DNA of 64,000 nt. It comes from Cephalotus follicularis (lineage: Eukaryota > Streptophyta > Magnoliopsida > Oxalidales > Cephalotaceae). The DNA is taken from the NCBI GenBank assembly GCA_001972305.1, contig BDDD01000078.1, positions 284,489 to 348,488 on the forward strand, in the 5' to 3' direction. A program made the translations under genes and the position numbers. Shown here piece by piece: positions 11,034 to 23,535 of the stretch (positions are counted from its first letter, which is position 1; every line of letters begins with the position of its first letter). The notes under the pieces were generated by a model. It saw nothing but the letters and a program-made list of their open reading frames with translations, did no database searches and was not told the origin of the DNA.

Positions 11034-13549
11034 TGTTGGGGTAGGGGTGTCCCTGCATGCCACGAGCTGGCTCTGCCTAAATAGATATGTATGTATGAGA
11101 TGAACTCCTTAACTGGAGATATCTCTTTAAGCCGTGGAGCGGCTGCATGTGTGTATATTACACTCTCTATTTATACAATCTGAATTCCTTTTTTGTTTTA
11201 TAGGGCATATTCAATCAACAGTGGCAACCTGCTATATATATATCCCAAACCATCTTAAAGGGATCGGGTGATCACCATGTCATCTGACTACAAAAATTGT
11301 GCGCAGTCGTTCGTGGGGTTGGATCTCATGCCTGAGAGGTTATGAGAATGAGATCCTTACTCCCTTCTGAGAGAACGTTCCAAGTCATAGGTTAACTTTC
11401 TTAGGGCAATAGATGAACCGCAAAGACTTGTCGTATTATGCTTGCTCCCGGGTTTAGTGGAGGATGGATCATCTCATTACAATTTGGATTTATCCTAAAG
11501 CATAATGTGGGGTTTGTGCAAAGGAGCGTGAGACTGAACAGACCCACCATAGGAAACCTATTTGGAAATTCATACCTATGTTAATAGGATTCCTATAGTC
11601 TTGGTAGTGTATAGTCTATGGTGACTAGTAGACCCTTCGTGGACTACATTCTATCGTTAGACCTAAGCGGCTGGCATGCATTGCGTTGTAACTGCTTGGC
11701 TTTGATTTATGCCTTCCCCAGCACTAGCCGCGTGCTGGTAAAAGGGTTGTCTTTGGGCCTTGTGGGAGCTTCATTGAGATGTATGGGCGAGTTCGCAATA
11801 GGGGATCGTCACACCCGTATGAAGGGTGATCGGATCTATATTATTTATATTCGTTGAGACTCATAAAATCTTGATCAGGTATAGGCAGACTGGAAATGGG
11901 GTTTCTGGGGATGTTTGCTGGATGTCTCAATGCGTACGTAAATTTATAGTTATCGCGACTTTACCTAGGGGTGACATTATTCCGAACCCTAGGCCGCAGT
12001 CGAAGCCTAGCATGACATAGGATACATGACACATATGTCGTTGACTGGATATAGTACTGGTTTACTGGATGTCGACTTATAGATGTAGTTAATTCTACGG
12101 ATCCGGGGGGTCACACCGTGGCTGTTTTAATAGTCGGGGACTATTGGGATAGTCGTACCAGAACTCATGGGATGTTCCGAGAAATTTCTAGTCGAACCGG
12201 ATTCAAAAAGGGCTTTTGGGTCCCACCTAATTATTGGAAAAGCGATGCATGCTACACACACGCTAGCTTGGCGGAAAATCTAGTTTTAACTAGTATATAT
12301 TAATTTGAAATTAGTGGTTTACTTATTTATTTTATTTACCACCGTATTGTCAAATTGATATATTAAAGGACACCAGAGTGGGAGTATGTTTAACATACGA
12401 TGTGCGGGGCACATACTTTAAACTAGACGGATATTATTATGTTATAATAAAAGGGAAAAGGGACACATGTTGAATTTGTCCTTCTTTCTTTTAGCGCCTG
12501 GTAACGCGCAGAACAGGGGAGAAACGCGCACTATGCGTGCTCAACGCCTGGACGGCGCTTCCGGCCAGAGAAGACGACACCGCTGGTGTCGGTAGCCGGG
12601 GAAAGAGGCCGGCTCTCATCCATGGGAAGCCTCTCTCCTTGACTCTCCCTGTTTTCTCTCCTCTCTCTCTGTTTGACCGAGACACATTTTTGCTTCTTCC
12701 CACTGCCGGCGTCTCTTCTGTCATTGACAGTCACTGTAGGTGTATCCAACCTTTGGCTCTACCTACCTTGACCTTAGACTAGGCGTTTCCCGATGTTGTT
12801 TGCCGGTTTTGTGTGCACAGAGTCGACCCTGACGACTCAGTGGGCTTTGTGTCATGACTCGGCGTTCCGCGCCGATTCACGGCGAGTCTTGCGGTTGGGT
12901 GTTTTGGCCGTGCTTTGTAGGTGCCGGTTGTAGTGGTGCGGTGTCGCGGCGATCGTGTTTTCGCCGGACGGGTTGACTCGCCACCTTCTGTTCGCCACGT
13001 TCCAGGACAAGTCTCGCCGAGTCTCAGCCACAAGTGGCTTTATCAGGTGTTTGGCATCCACATATGTCATCGCCGATCCATGGCGAGCGACCGAGTCGTA
13101 CTGAGTCTGAACTCAGTGCGTGTCACCGCCTCTGTCGCCCGTTCCAGGGCACTTCCGAACATGTCTCCGTGACCAGTGTGCTGAGTAGATTTTTTACAGT
13201 CCGTTGGTGTCTTGGTTGAAGTTTTCATGGACTGGCCGGAAACCGACAGTGGAGCCGGTAACCGGCAGTTGCTTCCTCAAGCGAGTAATGGCAAAGTGAT
13301 GGAGCCGCCAACGTTGGTATGATTTCTTTTTTAAATGTGTCCGCTGTGTTTATATATGTGAAAAGTGGATGTATACTTGTTTACGTTAGTTCGTTTGAAT
13401 ATTAAACGGTGGTCCTAGGCTTATAGATTTTGGTGGTAAGATGTTAGTGTGTACCTAGACTTGCCAGTCTTGGTGTTTTTAAAGATTAAAGTTATACACA
13501 CTAGCATCCTAGACCCAAAATCGACCGGGATCCCTCCTAGGTTGCAACA
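11034..13549 (+). repeat. Element D 5' LTR
   Basis: Begins TGTTGGGGTAGGGGTGTCCC and ends GGTTGCAACA. It aligns throughout with 18675-21188. A GC-rich block (about 12490-13270) contains spaced GACTCAG, TGACTCG and GAGTCTGAACTCAG words. Overlapping short ORFs there on both strands are composition effects. Confidence 0.92.
12825..13145. repeat. GACTCAG/TGAGTC motif array in D LTR
   Basis: At least seven spaced copies of GACTCA, TGACTCG, GAGTCT and related words in a CpG-rich block. They are conserved in the other D LTR (about 20470-20765) and, more loosely, in the tandem LTRs (36187-36500, 43640-43960). The words resemble the TGAGTCA site of bZIP factors; that link is inference. Confidence 0.55.
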
Positions 13550-13568
13550 AGTGTATCAAAGAGATCCG
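13550..13568 (+). other. Primer-binding site of element D
   Basis: Immediately after the LTR: AGTGTATCAAAGAGATCC, a degenerate match to the initiator-Met primer site (TGGTATCAGAG). Confidence 0.7.
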
Positions 13569-15000
13569 TTTTAATATCAATTAGACTTCAATTTTGATTT
13601 TTGGTGACTATTTTGGAATGATTAAAGTAGCTGGGATTCTATTTTAATTCCCTTCCCATTGTTGTTTTATAAAATTAAGTTTTTCTTAAACCGACGGTAA
13701 CTAGATTTTAAATAATTTAGTGGGAGTTTTATTGGAATATCGGCAATCTTGTGTTTATTTTGTTTGGTCATCGGAAATTGAAATTGCATGTGTTTATTTA
13801 AATTCGATTGCGGATATAGATTTAAATGTCTTATGCATGATGGTAGGCAATGGGATTGAAACTAGCTTTTGGTTTCTTTTTTGGATGGTTTAAATTGCTT
13901 TATTTTCGTGTACTTTATTTTGTCTGTAATATGGTTGCCTACGAGCACCATTTTTCCTTTTTTATGTAATTCTCTCTGTCCCTCCATTTGTATATTCTTT
14001 ATTTTTAAATGTATTTTGTTAAATTTCATTTTTGTAAATAAAAGACGAGAAGAATTGCAAAGGAGCTTTAAGAGGGAGATCAAGGAAATTGCAAGACCAA
14101 GTGAAGGCCATGTATGCATGGTGCATTTTGTAATAAAGTTGTTTTGAATAGTTCACCTAGGAGACCGAGGGATCACATTAGCTCGTGTGATCCCTCATAG
14201 TTTTAATCCCTAGCCAGACCATTTTTATTTCTATGTGGATCATAGGATGCATGAGATGGATGTTTACTTTTTGCAAACAATCCAAACACGTCAAGCATAA
14301 TAAGCCGTTCCAAATGGATTGGAGGATTAAAATTGGTTTAATAAACGGCTTTGGTAATTTAAAATTTTATGAGACCTCAAATTCCTCCAATTGTGAAATA
14401 ATGATTCCATAAGAGGTAGGACACAAGGGTGTCCTGTCGTTGGCCTTCCACGTCTTCGTTTACTAGTATGGATATATTGGGGATAGCACTGCCACAACAG
14501 AGGTCCCCTGTATGACCATTTCTACTAAATATCAGTACTGGGGTAGTATTAGAAGGAAGTAGCCATGTTTCGGTACCGATGGCACGCAAATGGTCGGGTA
14601 TCAAAACGGGTCTATTTCTTTGAGGGTAGTGGGTCTGACTTATACCGAGTTCATACTATTGGCAGTGCCAAAGCATTGGATTGTATGGGTCATGAGGCTA
14701 AACTTGTATCGGGTCTTGCATTTCAAGGGTGAGGCCCTAATGCAAATTGTTACTAAATGCCTACCTATTTGGTATTATGGTTTGTCTAGCCATAGCGGAG
14801 ACCATGATATTGCGAGATAGATTCCGATCCCCACTATGAAGCGGGTGCTTCCCGAATTCCACATGGAGGTGTGGGATACGATTAGAATAGTGGGAGAAGC
14901 CATAATTACTAAAGACCAACAATTATGGTAATTACATGAAATTGAATAATCTGCTAAATTACTTTCTTGTTTCTACTAATAAGTTATTAGATAACATATT
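13569..15000 (+). other. Element D leader (long, untranslated)
   Basis: About 1.4 kb between primer-binding site and gag with stops in all plus frames. The segment 14350-14930 is shared with the leaders of the tandem copies (34380-34980, 41800-42420) and of element I (60770-61260), so the leader is conserved better than expected for junk. It contains loosely repeated units built on a GTTTGTCATGCC-like word (in element sense). Confidence 0.6.
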
Positions 15001-15740
15001 CAATATACTCAAATGGCAGACATCACTGTTATTTGGCATGTTTTATATTTTCTTAGGCGACATAATCCACGTTTTTTGAATGGTTGCGCATAGTACTCAC
15101 GAGCATGAGAGTTGTTCATCTTCTGACTGAGATACCTCCACTTTAGAGATCAATGCATATGACCATCACAAGGCCGGGGTGGCTAACTGGTGGGATGACG
15201 ATCATAGACCTCAATACATGGCGAGTTTTGCCTTGATGTCAAACTGGCAAATGTTATGTATTTCTTCACAAACCTTTTGTGCCCTGCTGATACAAGTTGA
15301 GGAGTTGTTTGGCACACAGTCTTGGACTGATAAGGTAGTTTTCGACCAGTCTGGATCAAAACAATCTGTGATACCTATTCCTTCTTCTAGAACAACCTCA
15401 AGGAGAGGTGGATCGAGAGATCCAGTTCCAAGGGCAAGGAGCCCATAAGGAAGAAAGAAAAGGAACCCCTTCACGTGGTTTTGTGGATACCATTCATTAG
15501 AGGATTAAAAAGCTTATTAAGGAGATATCTTGCTTCTGTGTGGGAAGTTAGGATACTGGAAGAGAAATTGTGAACAATTTCTTGCTTCCATTGCAGATGG
15601 TGCCTCGGGGTTAGCTACCGTCATGTTTTTTATATTACATCTAGCTTACAATGTAAGTTCAATTTGGGGACTCAAGTTGTGAGACTAACATTTGTAACTC
15701 TTTGCAGGATGCTAAGAGGAGCTGGGCAGCTAGGAGCTGA
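15000..15740 (+). pseudogene. Element D gag and protease remnant
   Basis: Gag forms the nucleocapsid. Around 15530-15580 a zinc knuckle CGKLGYWKRNC is readable, and 15640-15720 matches the protease approach seen in D2 (LNLAYNVSS, then a position where D-T/S-G is expected). Stops and frameshifts occur every 50-100 bases. Before the knuckle, 15179-15448 gives an 89-residue frame ending in an Arg/Ser-rich linker. Gag appears shortened compared with the frames in element I. Identification rests on I and D2. Confidence 0.6.
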
Positions 15741-16089
15741 GGATGCATTGAACCTATGACATGAAGATCGGGGATCTACTTTTATGTTGTAGGATATTTT
15801 GATTTGTATATATATGTAAAGCAATGTGGATTTTGTATATAGACTTAAACTCTTGTAAACATTGTTAATAACTTTTGTTCTAAACTTTGATTAGCATATC
15901 CAATGTATATTTTGTAAAGCTGAAAGTTTTTTGTTTATTACAAATGGATAGTGGCTATTATTTTCTGGTTGTGTATCAGTTGGCCCTGATTAACTAGATA
16001 ATGGGTTTTAAGTCTTAAATACTAATCAAACAATAGCACCAGCTATTGAGCAAGGAATAAATAATAAAAGACTCTGAGAGAAATATGAT

Positions 16090-16710
16090 ATAAATCCTTC
16101 ATAATCTTTAGCATTGTGATTAGGTCATTCCAGCAAGGCTAGATAAACACACTTGGTTAAGGATGGACTTTTGAACATCCAGGATGGGGAGTCCCTTCCA
16201 GCGTGCACATTATGTTTGATTGGTGTAATGACCAAATCTCTTTTCTCCAAGGATGGAGAGAAGGAAGTGGACATATTGTAATATATCCGCACTGACATTT
16301 GTGGTATAATGTTAGACAATGCACGTGAAGGTTTTCACTACTTCATTACCTTCATACTGTGATTCGTCACAGTTTCGGTAAGTGTTTCGGGTGAAACACA
16401 TATCTGAATCTTTTGAGAGTGTTCAGAGATTTAGACATGAAGTAGAAATGTAAACGGGTAAACCAATTAAAGCATTACACTCTGATTGGGGAAGCGAATA
16501 CCTGTCTACAGAATTCTTGGGTTATATGAGAGATAACCGAATTCTCTTTCAATGGATCCTTTCTGGAACACCATACTGTGATGATGTTTCCAAACGGGGG
16601 AAATTGACATGAATATGTCAAATCCATTATGTCTTTTATTCCGGGATTATGCGTTGCAGCGGCAGCATATATACTAATTCGGATTCCTATGAAATTCGTC
16701 CCCTCCATAT
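16090..16710 (+). pseudogene. Element D integrase remnant
   Basis: The plus strand encodes a decayed copia integrase: a finger segment (around 16110-16200: SKARINRLVKDGLL then a Cys pair region), the first Asp region RTDICG at about 16290, and the second Asp in LHSDWGSEYLS at 16471-16503 (copia elements usually have SDxGGEY). Several stops interrupt it. Integrase before RT fixes this as Ty1/copia. Confidence 0.75.
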
Positions 16711-17219
16711 CTTTTAAGATAATAAATAAGAGGAAACCCAGCCTAAACCAAGAGGGTCAATGGTTGTCCAGCTTTTATAAGAAGCCGAAAACCTTCTAAG
16801 TTGGAGGCGCGAACGGATCGTTTCTGGTTTTGTGGGATATCCTAAGAAGTGCTTAGGATTTCATTTCAACCATCCTAGCGAACAAAGGGTATTTGTTTCG
16901 CATACTATAAAATTTCTCTAAAGGGGAATACCTGTTTACAGGAAGCAGTGGGAGTAAGGTATAACTAAGTGAGTTATTATCTGGTGAAATCCCACAGGAT
17001 GATGAGGAATTAGAGGTGGAACCCTCTAAAGTCAAGATTTGGGAAGGGATCCTAACCTGAGAAGGGATCTTAGTAAGGCACTCCTCGTGAGAGGAGATCA
17101 GGAAAGATTTCAACAGCGTCTGAGAAATGTGGTTTTCTCGCAAAAGGCACTGATAAATCTAAAGTCATCAATGATGATGAGCCTGTCAGCTACAAAGGAA
17201 ACAGTGAAGAGCACTGATT

Positions 17220-18080
17220 TCTAGGCATGGCTGGGAGTCATGAAATCCGAAATGGATGCCATACACGTCAACCGAGTATGGAAATTGGTTAATGCTCTTA
17301 TAGGCAGGTTACCCAATGGTTGCATATATATTTTCAAGAGGAAGATAGGCGTTAATAGAAAAGGTTCAAACCTTTAAATCATAACGATTAAGTCCATTCG
17401 GATAATGCTTGCTATTGCCACTCGTTATGGAAATAACAAATGGCAAAAGGATGTCAAGATAACCTTGAAAAAGGACTATCTTGAAGAGGACATCTTAATG
17501 TCTCAAACCAGAGAGGTTTACACACAAGGAACATTAGCGCAGAGTGTGTGCTAATTCCTAAGGTTTGCGTATGACCTTATACAAGCATCCCGTAGCTGAA
17601 ACATCTGTTTTTGATTTTATCAAAAAGATGCTATGCCTTATGTCTAGCGGAAATAGGATATCCCAGATATCACTTTCTAGGTATTGTACATGGATAAAAT
17701 TCTACACATTAATAATGTTGTAGGTATGTTGTAGTTCAATTAACCAAGAACTTCTCCAAAATGATTTGGGAGAGACTTCCTACGTTTTGAGAATGAAGAT
17801 CGTAAGAGTAGATCAAGTAGGTTGTTTGGACTTTCCCAAAGCCAGTACATCAGCAGGATTCTGATATAGTATGGACTTCTGAATTTCACGTTTGGCTTAC
17901 TGCCAATTAGCCAAGGAATTCATCTTTCCAAGAGGATGTTGAAAGAGACGTCAGAGGAAAGTGTTGCATGAGTACGCAACCTTATGCTTCAACTAAAGGC
18001 TACATCATGCAATATCATACTTTATACTAGGCCTGACATCATACAAGCCTAAGGGTCTAGCTAGTCGATCATCAGTTCAA
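17220..18080 (+). pseudogene. Element D reverse transcriptase remnant
   Basis: Readable blocks in copia order: SEMDAIHVNRVWKLV, IFKRKIGV, a MLAIATRYGN block and a DVKITLKKDYLEEDI block, then the active-site strand. The catalytic YVDD box reads YMDK (17687-17698), so the second Asp is lost. Frameshifts separate the blocks. The C-terminal STQPYAST-like segment occurs around 17970-18070. Confidence 0.78.
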
Positions 18081-18089
18081 TCCCTGTGA

Positions 18090-18640
18090 TAGGCACTGGG
18101 AATTGTCAAAGAGATCTGAGAGTGACTCAAGATTTCTTATTGACATCTGGAGAAGATAGTGAATTGAATAAGAGTTTTGCTGACTCTGATTTCATCTGTG
18201 ATCTAGATGATCACGACATCGTATCAGGATATGTGATTGTCCTTAACGAAGGTGCTCTGTGAGTTGGAGGAGTCTACAACAATGGGATACTGTTGAATCA
18301 ACGATGAATAAGAGTATGTTATAACCTATGATACCGAAAAGTTGCTGTTTGGTAGCGGAAGTTCACTGTGGAACCTTATGTAGTTCCATCTATCGTTCGT
18401 CCAATTGTATGGAGTGATGACGATGGGGGGCCTTTGCACAGGCTATGGAACCCAGGTCTCATTACCTCTCTAAACTAAAGCAATGGTATCGTAATATTAT
18501 ATGATTCATGAGATCGTATATAGAGGAAACATTATCCTAGAGAGATTTGTGACATGAGCAATTTTTGGCAGACCCACTAACCAATGCCATGAGCAATAGT
18601 AGTACTTAAGCGACAACGAAAGTGCGATTGGCTTAGGCTA
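18090..18640 (+). pseudogene. Element D RNase H remnant
   Basis: Encodes the copia RNase H region: FADSDFICDLDDHD, SGYVIVLNEGAL, then the VEPYVVPS segment and the terminal ADPLT-like block. RNase H removes the RNA strand during cDNA synthesis. Stops in several places. It ends just before the polypurine tract, the normal copia layout. Confidence 0.75.
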
Positions 18641-18660
18641 AAGGTCTTCGTGGCTTGAGG

Positions 18661-18674
18661 GCCAAGTGGGAGAT
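18661..18674 (+). other. Polypurine tract of element D
   Basis: GCCAAGTGGGAGAT directly before the 3' LTR start TGTTGGAG; the standard plant copia polypurine tract. Confidence 0.9.
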
Positions 18675-21188
18675 TGTTGGAGTAGGGATGTCCCTGCATG
18701 CCACGAGCTGGCTCTGCATAAATATATATGTTTCTATGAGATGAACTCCTTAACTGGAGATATATTTTTAAGACGCAGAGCGGCTGCATGTGTGTATATT
18801 ACACTCTCTATTTGTACAATCTAAATTCCTTTGTTGTTTTATAGTGCATATTTAATCAACAATGGCAACCCGCTATATGTATATCCCAAACCATCTTAAA
18901 TGGATCGGGTGATCACCATGTCATCCGAGTACACATATAGTGCCATGTCGTTCGAGGGGCTGGATCTCATGCCTGAGAGGTTATGAGAATGAGATCCTTA
19001 CTCCCTTCTGACAGAAAGTTCCAAGTCATAGGTTCTCTTTCTTAGGGCAATAGATGAACCGTAAGGACTTGCCGTATTATGCTTGCTCCTAGGTTTAGTG
19101 AAGGATGGATCATCTCATTACCATTTGGATTTATCCTAAAGCATAATGTGGGGTTCGTGCTAAGGAGCGTGAGACTGAACAAACCCACCACAGGAAACCT
19201 ATTTGGAAAGTCATACCTATGTCAATAGGATTCCTATAGTCTTGGTAGTTTATAGTCTATGGTGACTAGTAGACCATTCGTGGACTACTTTGTATCTTTA
19301 GACCTGAGCGGCTGGCATGCATTGTGTTGTAACTGCTTGGCTTTGATTGCCGCCTTCCCCAGCACTAGCCACGTGCTGGCAAAAGGGTCATCTTTGGGCC
19401 TTGTGGGAGCTTCATTGAGATGTATGGGCGAGTTCGCAATAGGGGATCGTCACACCCATATGAAGGGTGATCGGCTCTATATTATTTATGTTCGTTGAGA
19501 CTCATAAAACCCTGATCAGGTATAGGAAGACTGGAAACGGGGTTTTCGGGGATGTTTGCCGAAAGTCTCAATGCGTATGTAAATTTATAGTTATCGCGAC
19601 TTTACCTAGGGGTGACATTATTCTGAACCCTAGGTTGCGGTCAGTGCCAAGTATGACGTAGCATACATGACACATATGTCGTTGACTGGATATAGTACTG
19701 ATTTACTGGATGTCGACTTATAGACGCAGTTAATTCTACGGATCCTAGGGGTGATGGGATTCACACCGGGGCTTTTTTAATAGTTGGGGACTATTGGGAT
19801 AGTCGTACCAGAACTCATGGGATGTTCTGAGATATTTATAGTCATACCGGATTCAAACCGGGCTTTCGGGTCCCACATGATTTTTGGAAAAGCGATGCAT
19901 GCTACACACATGCTAGCTTGGCGGAAAATCTAGTTTTAACTAGTATATACTAATTTGACATTAGTGGTTTATTTATTTATTTTATTTACCACCGTATTGT
20001 CAAATTGATATATTAAGAGACACCACAGTGGGAGTATGTTTAACATACAATGTGCCGGGCACATACTTTAAACTAGAGAGATATTATTATGTTATAATAA
20101 AAGAGAAAAGGGACACATGTTGAATTGGTCTTCTTTCTTTTAGCGTCTGGTAACACGCAGAATAGGCGAGAAACACGCACTATGTGTGTGCAGCGCCTGG
20201 GAGGCGCCTCGGGCCGGAGAAGACGACGTCGCTGGTGTCAGTGGCTGGGGAAAGAGGCCAGCTCTCATCCATGGTAAGCCTCTCTCGTTCTCTCCTCCCG
20301 TTTTCTCTTCTCTCTCTCTGTTTGACCGAGACGCATGTTTGCGTCTTCCCACTACCGGTGTCTCTTCCGTCACCGACAGTCACCATGGGCGGAGCCAACC
20401 TTTGGCTCTACCTACCTTGACCTTAGACTAGGCATTTCCCGACGCTGTTTGGCCGGTTTTGTGCGCACAGAGTGGACCCTGGCGACTCAGTGCGATTTGC
20501 GCCATGACTCAGCGTTCCGCGCCTATTCACGGCGAGTCTTGCAGTTGGGTGTGTTGGTCATGCTTTGTAGGTGCCGGTTGTGGCGGTGCGGTGTCGCGGC
20601 TATCGTGTTTTTGCCGGACAGGTTGACTCGCAGCCTTATGTTCGCCATGTTCCAGGGCGAGTCTCGGCCACCAGTGGTTTATCGGGTGTTTGGCATCCAC
20701 ATATGTCATCGCCGGTCCATGGCGAGTCAACCGAGTCGCACTGAGTCTGAACTCAGTGCGTGTCACCGCCTCTAACCGCCGTTCGAGGACGCTTCCAGCT
20801 GTGTCTCCGTCACCAGTGAGCTGAGCAGATTTTTTGGTGTCCGTTGGTGTCTTGGTTGAAGTTTTCGTGGATGGCCGGAAACTGGCAGTGGAGCCGGTAA
20901 CCGGCAGTTGCTTCCGCAAGCGCGTAGCGGCAAAGTGATGGAGCTGCCAACGTCGGTATGATTTATTTTTTAAATGTTTCCGTTGTGTTTGTATATGTGA
21001 AAAGTGGATGTATGCTTGTTTACGTTAGTTCGTTTGAATATTAAACGGAGATCCTAGGCTTATAAATTTTTGTTGTAAGATTTCAGTGTGTAGCTAGACT
21101 TGCCAGTCTTGGTGTTTTTAAAAATTATAGTTATACACACTAGCATCCTAGACCCAAAATCGACCGGGACCCCTCCTGGGTTCCAACA
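18675..21188 (+). repeat. Element D 3' LTR
   Basis: Begins TGTTGGAGTAGGG and ends GGGTTCCAACA. It aligns end to end with 11034-13549 with moderate divergence, more than the LTR pair of C or H, so D is older than those two. Confidence 0.92.
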
Positions 21189-21705
21189 CCTGGATGGTAC
21201 TGCATTTCACAGTTGTAGTCATTAAGCAACTCCATCCCTCTGCGTTGTCTCATATTCAGGTCCTTCGATGAGAACAGGTACTTTAAGCTCTTGTGATTGG
21301 TATACACCTCGAACTTCGCACCGATAAGTAGTGCATCCATTTATGTAGCGCGAACACTGTCGTTACTAACTCAAGATCATGAGTTGGGTAGTTCTCCTCA
21401 TGGGGCTGTAACTTCCTCGAGGCGTATGCGATCACTCTTCCATTCTAGATAAGGACACAACCCAGGCCATCGCCTGATGCGTAACTGTAAACAACGTAAC
21501 CTTCGTTACCTTCTGGTAAGGCTAGGACTGGCGCAGTAGTCAGACAATGCTTTAAATCTTGGAAACTCTGTTCACAAGCATCGTCCCAGACAAAAGCTAC
21601 ATTCTTCTGCGTCAATCGAGTCAGAGGTGTTGCTATCTTTGAAAAGCCTTCTACAAACAGATGGTAGTATCCTGCCAAGCCAAGAAAGCTCCGGGCCTCT
21701 GTCAC
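21189..21705 (-). pseudogene. B pol: RNase H
   Basis: Minus-strand remnant of the RT connection and RNase H. 21445-21705 encodes EARSFLGLAGYY, FVEGFSKIA and a YSYASGDGLGCVLI block (RNase H strand with the first Asp position changed to Tyr), ending in a TAG at 21445-21447. After a further single-base shift near 21340, 21189-21340 encodes [22 protein letters not shown] and YNCEMQYHPG. The domain continues across insertion D at 11033. The TAG fits a C-to-T change. Confidence 0.88.
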
Positions 21706-21720
21706 ATTTGTTGGTCGCTT

Positions 21721-22551
21721 CTATCTTTTTACTGCTTTGATCTTTGTAGGATCTACTGACAATCCAGCACTGGATATAACATGACCGGGGTATGTCACCT
21801 CTGATAACCAAAATTCACACTTGCTAAACTTGGCATATAAACGGTGGTCTCTAAGAGTCTGTAATGTCAAGTGAAAGTGTTCACCATGCTCTTCCATGGA
21901 CTTTGAATATATCAAGATGTCATCAATAAACACCACTATGAACTGATCAAGATATGGACTGAATATCTTGTTCATCAAGCTCATAAATGCTGCAGGGGCG
22001 TCGGTCACCCCGAAAGGCATTACTCCGAATTCGTAGTGTCCATATCGTGATCTGAAAGCAGTCTTGGGAATATCTTCCACTCTAACTCTGAGCTGGTGAT
22101 ATCCTGATCTCAGGCCCAACTTAGAAAACACTGAAGATCCCTTTAGCTGATCAAACAGATCGTCGATGCGCGGCAGGGAATACTTGTTCTTAACTGTCAC
22201 TTTATTCAACTCCCGATAATCAATACACATTCTCAGGGATCCATCTTTATTCTTCACAAATAAGACCGGTGCTCCCGATGGGGATACACTGGGTCTGATA
22301 AAACCTTTATCCAACAATTGTTGTAGTTGTACTTTCAATTCCTTTAACTCAGGAGGGGCCATTCGGTAAGGAGCTACCGATACTGGAGCTGTTCCTGGTA
22401 GCAGATCTATAGAAAACTCCACATCTCTCTCAGGAGGTAAGGATGTCAGCTCTTCCGGAAACACGTCTGGGTATTCACAAACCACGGGAATATCTTCAAA
22501 CTTCGGTGTCCATTTACTGTCATCCGTAACATATGCAAGTAAGCAGTACAA
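21721..22551 (-). pseudogene. B pol: reverse transcriptase
   Basis: A 276-codon open frame. N-terminal part is the protease-RT linker ([28 protein letters not shown]). The RT core follows with [56 protein letters not shown], the [11 protein letters not shown] block and the catalytic [10 protein letters not shown] with both Asp present. It ends at a TAG (21721-21723) where the family has Trp, consistent with G-to-A change, and continues below as 21445-21705. This is the best-preserved enzyme of B with the integrase. Confidence 0.95.
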
Positions 22552-22637
22552 CCCTGTCTCAAGAGTCTGTCAGCCTGAAAAGCAGATATCATGGAAACTG
22601 GTTGATGCTCTAACGTCTCGATAAACTGGAACGAAGA

Positions 22638-23141
22638 CTATCCTGGAAAATGGAAGGTTACAACCTTCCTATTACAATCCACATATACATAATGTTCTGA
22701 TAGCCAATCCATACCGAGAATCATATCAAGTTCGCCCATCGGCAGCACTATAAGGTCTTCCAGAAGAACATGTCCACAAATATCAATGGCACAAGATCTA
22801 CACACCCACCGGGAGGTAACCAACTCTCCTACTTGTGTGCTGACCTCTATCATAAAAGGTAAAGGCTTGGGCTCTACATTCATACGACTTATAAAATGAG
22901 AAGTAACATACGAATGGGGTGAGCCTGAATCAAACAACGTCCATGCCAAAAGCTGAGATACGTAAACCATACCTCCAATCACTAAGGGTGATCCAGCTGC
23001 AGCTCGCTGATCCTTCGCATAAACTCTTCCTTGTACCATAAGTACGAATCCCATCGGCTGTTTGCCACGGTCTCCACGTGAACTTGTACTAGGGCGACCT
23101 TGCTGGAAGCTTCCCTGTGACCGGTTTGAACCTTGTCCCAT
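22638..23141 (-). pseudogene. B gag-pol: aspartic protease
   Basis: 167 codons. A Ser/Gln/Gly-rich linker (MGQGSNRSQGSFQQG) follows the gag zinc knuckles. The protease has the catalytic LFDSGSPHSYV (DSG intact), then FISRMNVEP and the LPMGELDMILGMDWL strand, as in other gypsy retropepsins. The frame is interrupted upstream (stop before 23141) and downstream (22551-22638), where gag-PR and RT were presumably joined. Its role is to cleave the polyprotein in the particle. Confidence 0.9.
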
Positions 23142-23490
23142 TTAACCTCCTATGTTGAACTGATTCTGTGGAGATTGGGTAGTGATGTGGTCAGGAGCTC
23201 TGCAACTCCAACACCGACCATCTTTCTACCACCAATCATCCAAAACATAGTTAGAGCGATCACAATATTCACAAGGTTCAACAGACTCCTGCTCACCATC
23301 GGTAGGTTTAGAAGAACCTCCTTGTGAAGCCGTCCTCTGCCGACTCCTCCGTCGTGTATCACGATCGGGTCTTCTTTGATGAGAACCACGAGATTGCCTT
23401 CCCAACCTCGAAGGTCCTGCTGGGCTACCAACACTGCGGGGAGATTCTCCTTGTATCAGTCTTAGAAATTTAGCTTCTCTCTTATCCATC
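23142..23490 (-). pseudogene. B gag: nucleocapsid zinc-knuckle part
   Basis: Encodes MDKREAKFLRLIQGE (end of the capsid/retrotrans_gag region), an Arg/Ser-rich basic stretch, then two Cys clusters: CEYC...NYVLDDWW and, after a stop, CWSCRAPDH. Both knuckles are damaged (final Cys of the first reads Trp; His and last Cys of others changed). It lies directly upstream of the protease, as in gypsy gag. Confidence 0.8.
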
Positions 23491-23535
23491 TCTACTTTAA
23501 AAGCATCCGAGAGTATGTGTCACCGGAAGACTCAA

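Larger units (their letters stand above)
11034..21188 (+). mobile_element. Element D: Ty1/copia retrotransposon
   Basis: Two ~2.5-kb LTRs (11034-13549, 18675-21188), a primer-binding site after the first, the copia-type polypurine tract AAGTGGGAGA before the second, and remnants in copia order (gag, protease, integrase, RT, RNase H) between them. The duplication in B is CCTGA (11029-11033) and CCTGG (21189-21193). The coding region is broken by many stops and frameshifts and the RT active site is lost, so the element is inactive. Same family as the tandem at 34084-46779 and related to element I. Confidence 0.92.

Noticed and set aside
12490-13270. Host gene promoter or first exon (GC-rich block with overlapping ORFs)
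   Set aside because: Present in both D LTRs and, diverged, in the tandem LTRs, so it is LTR sequence.
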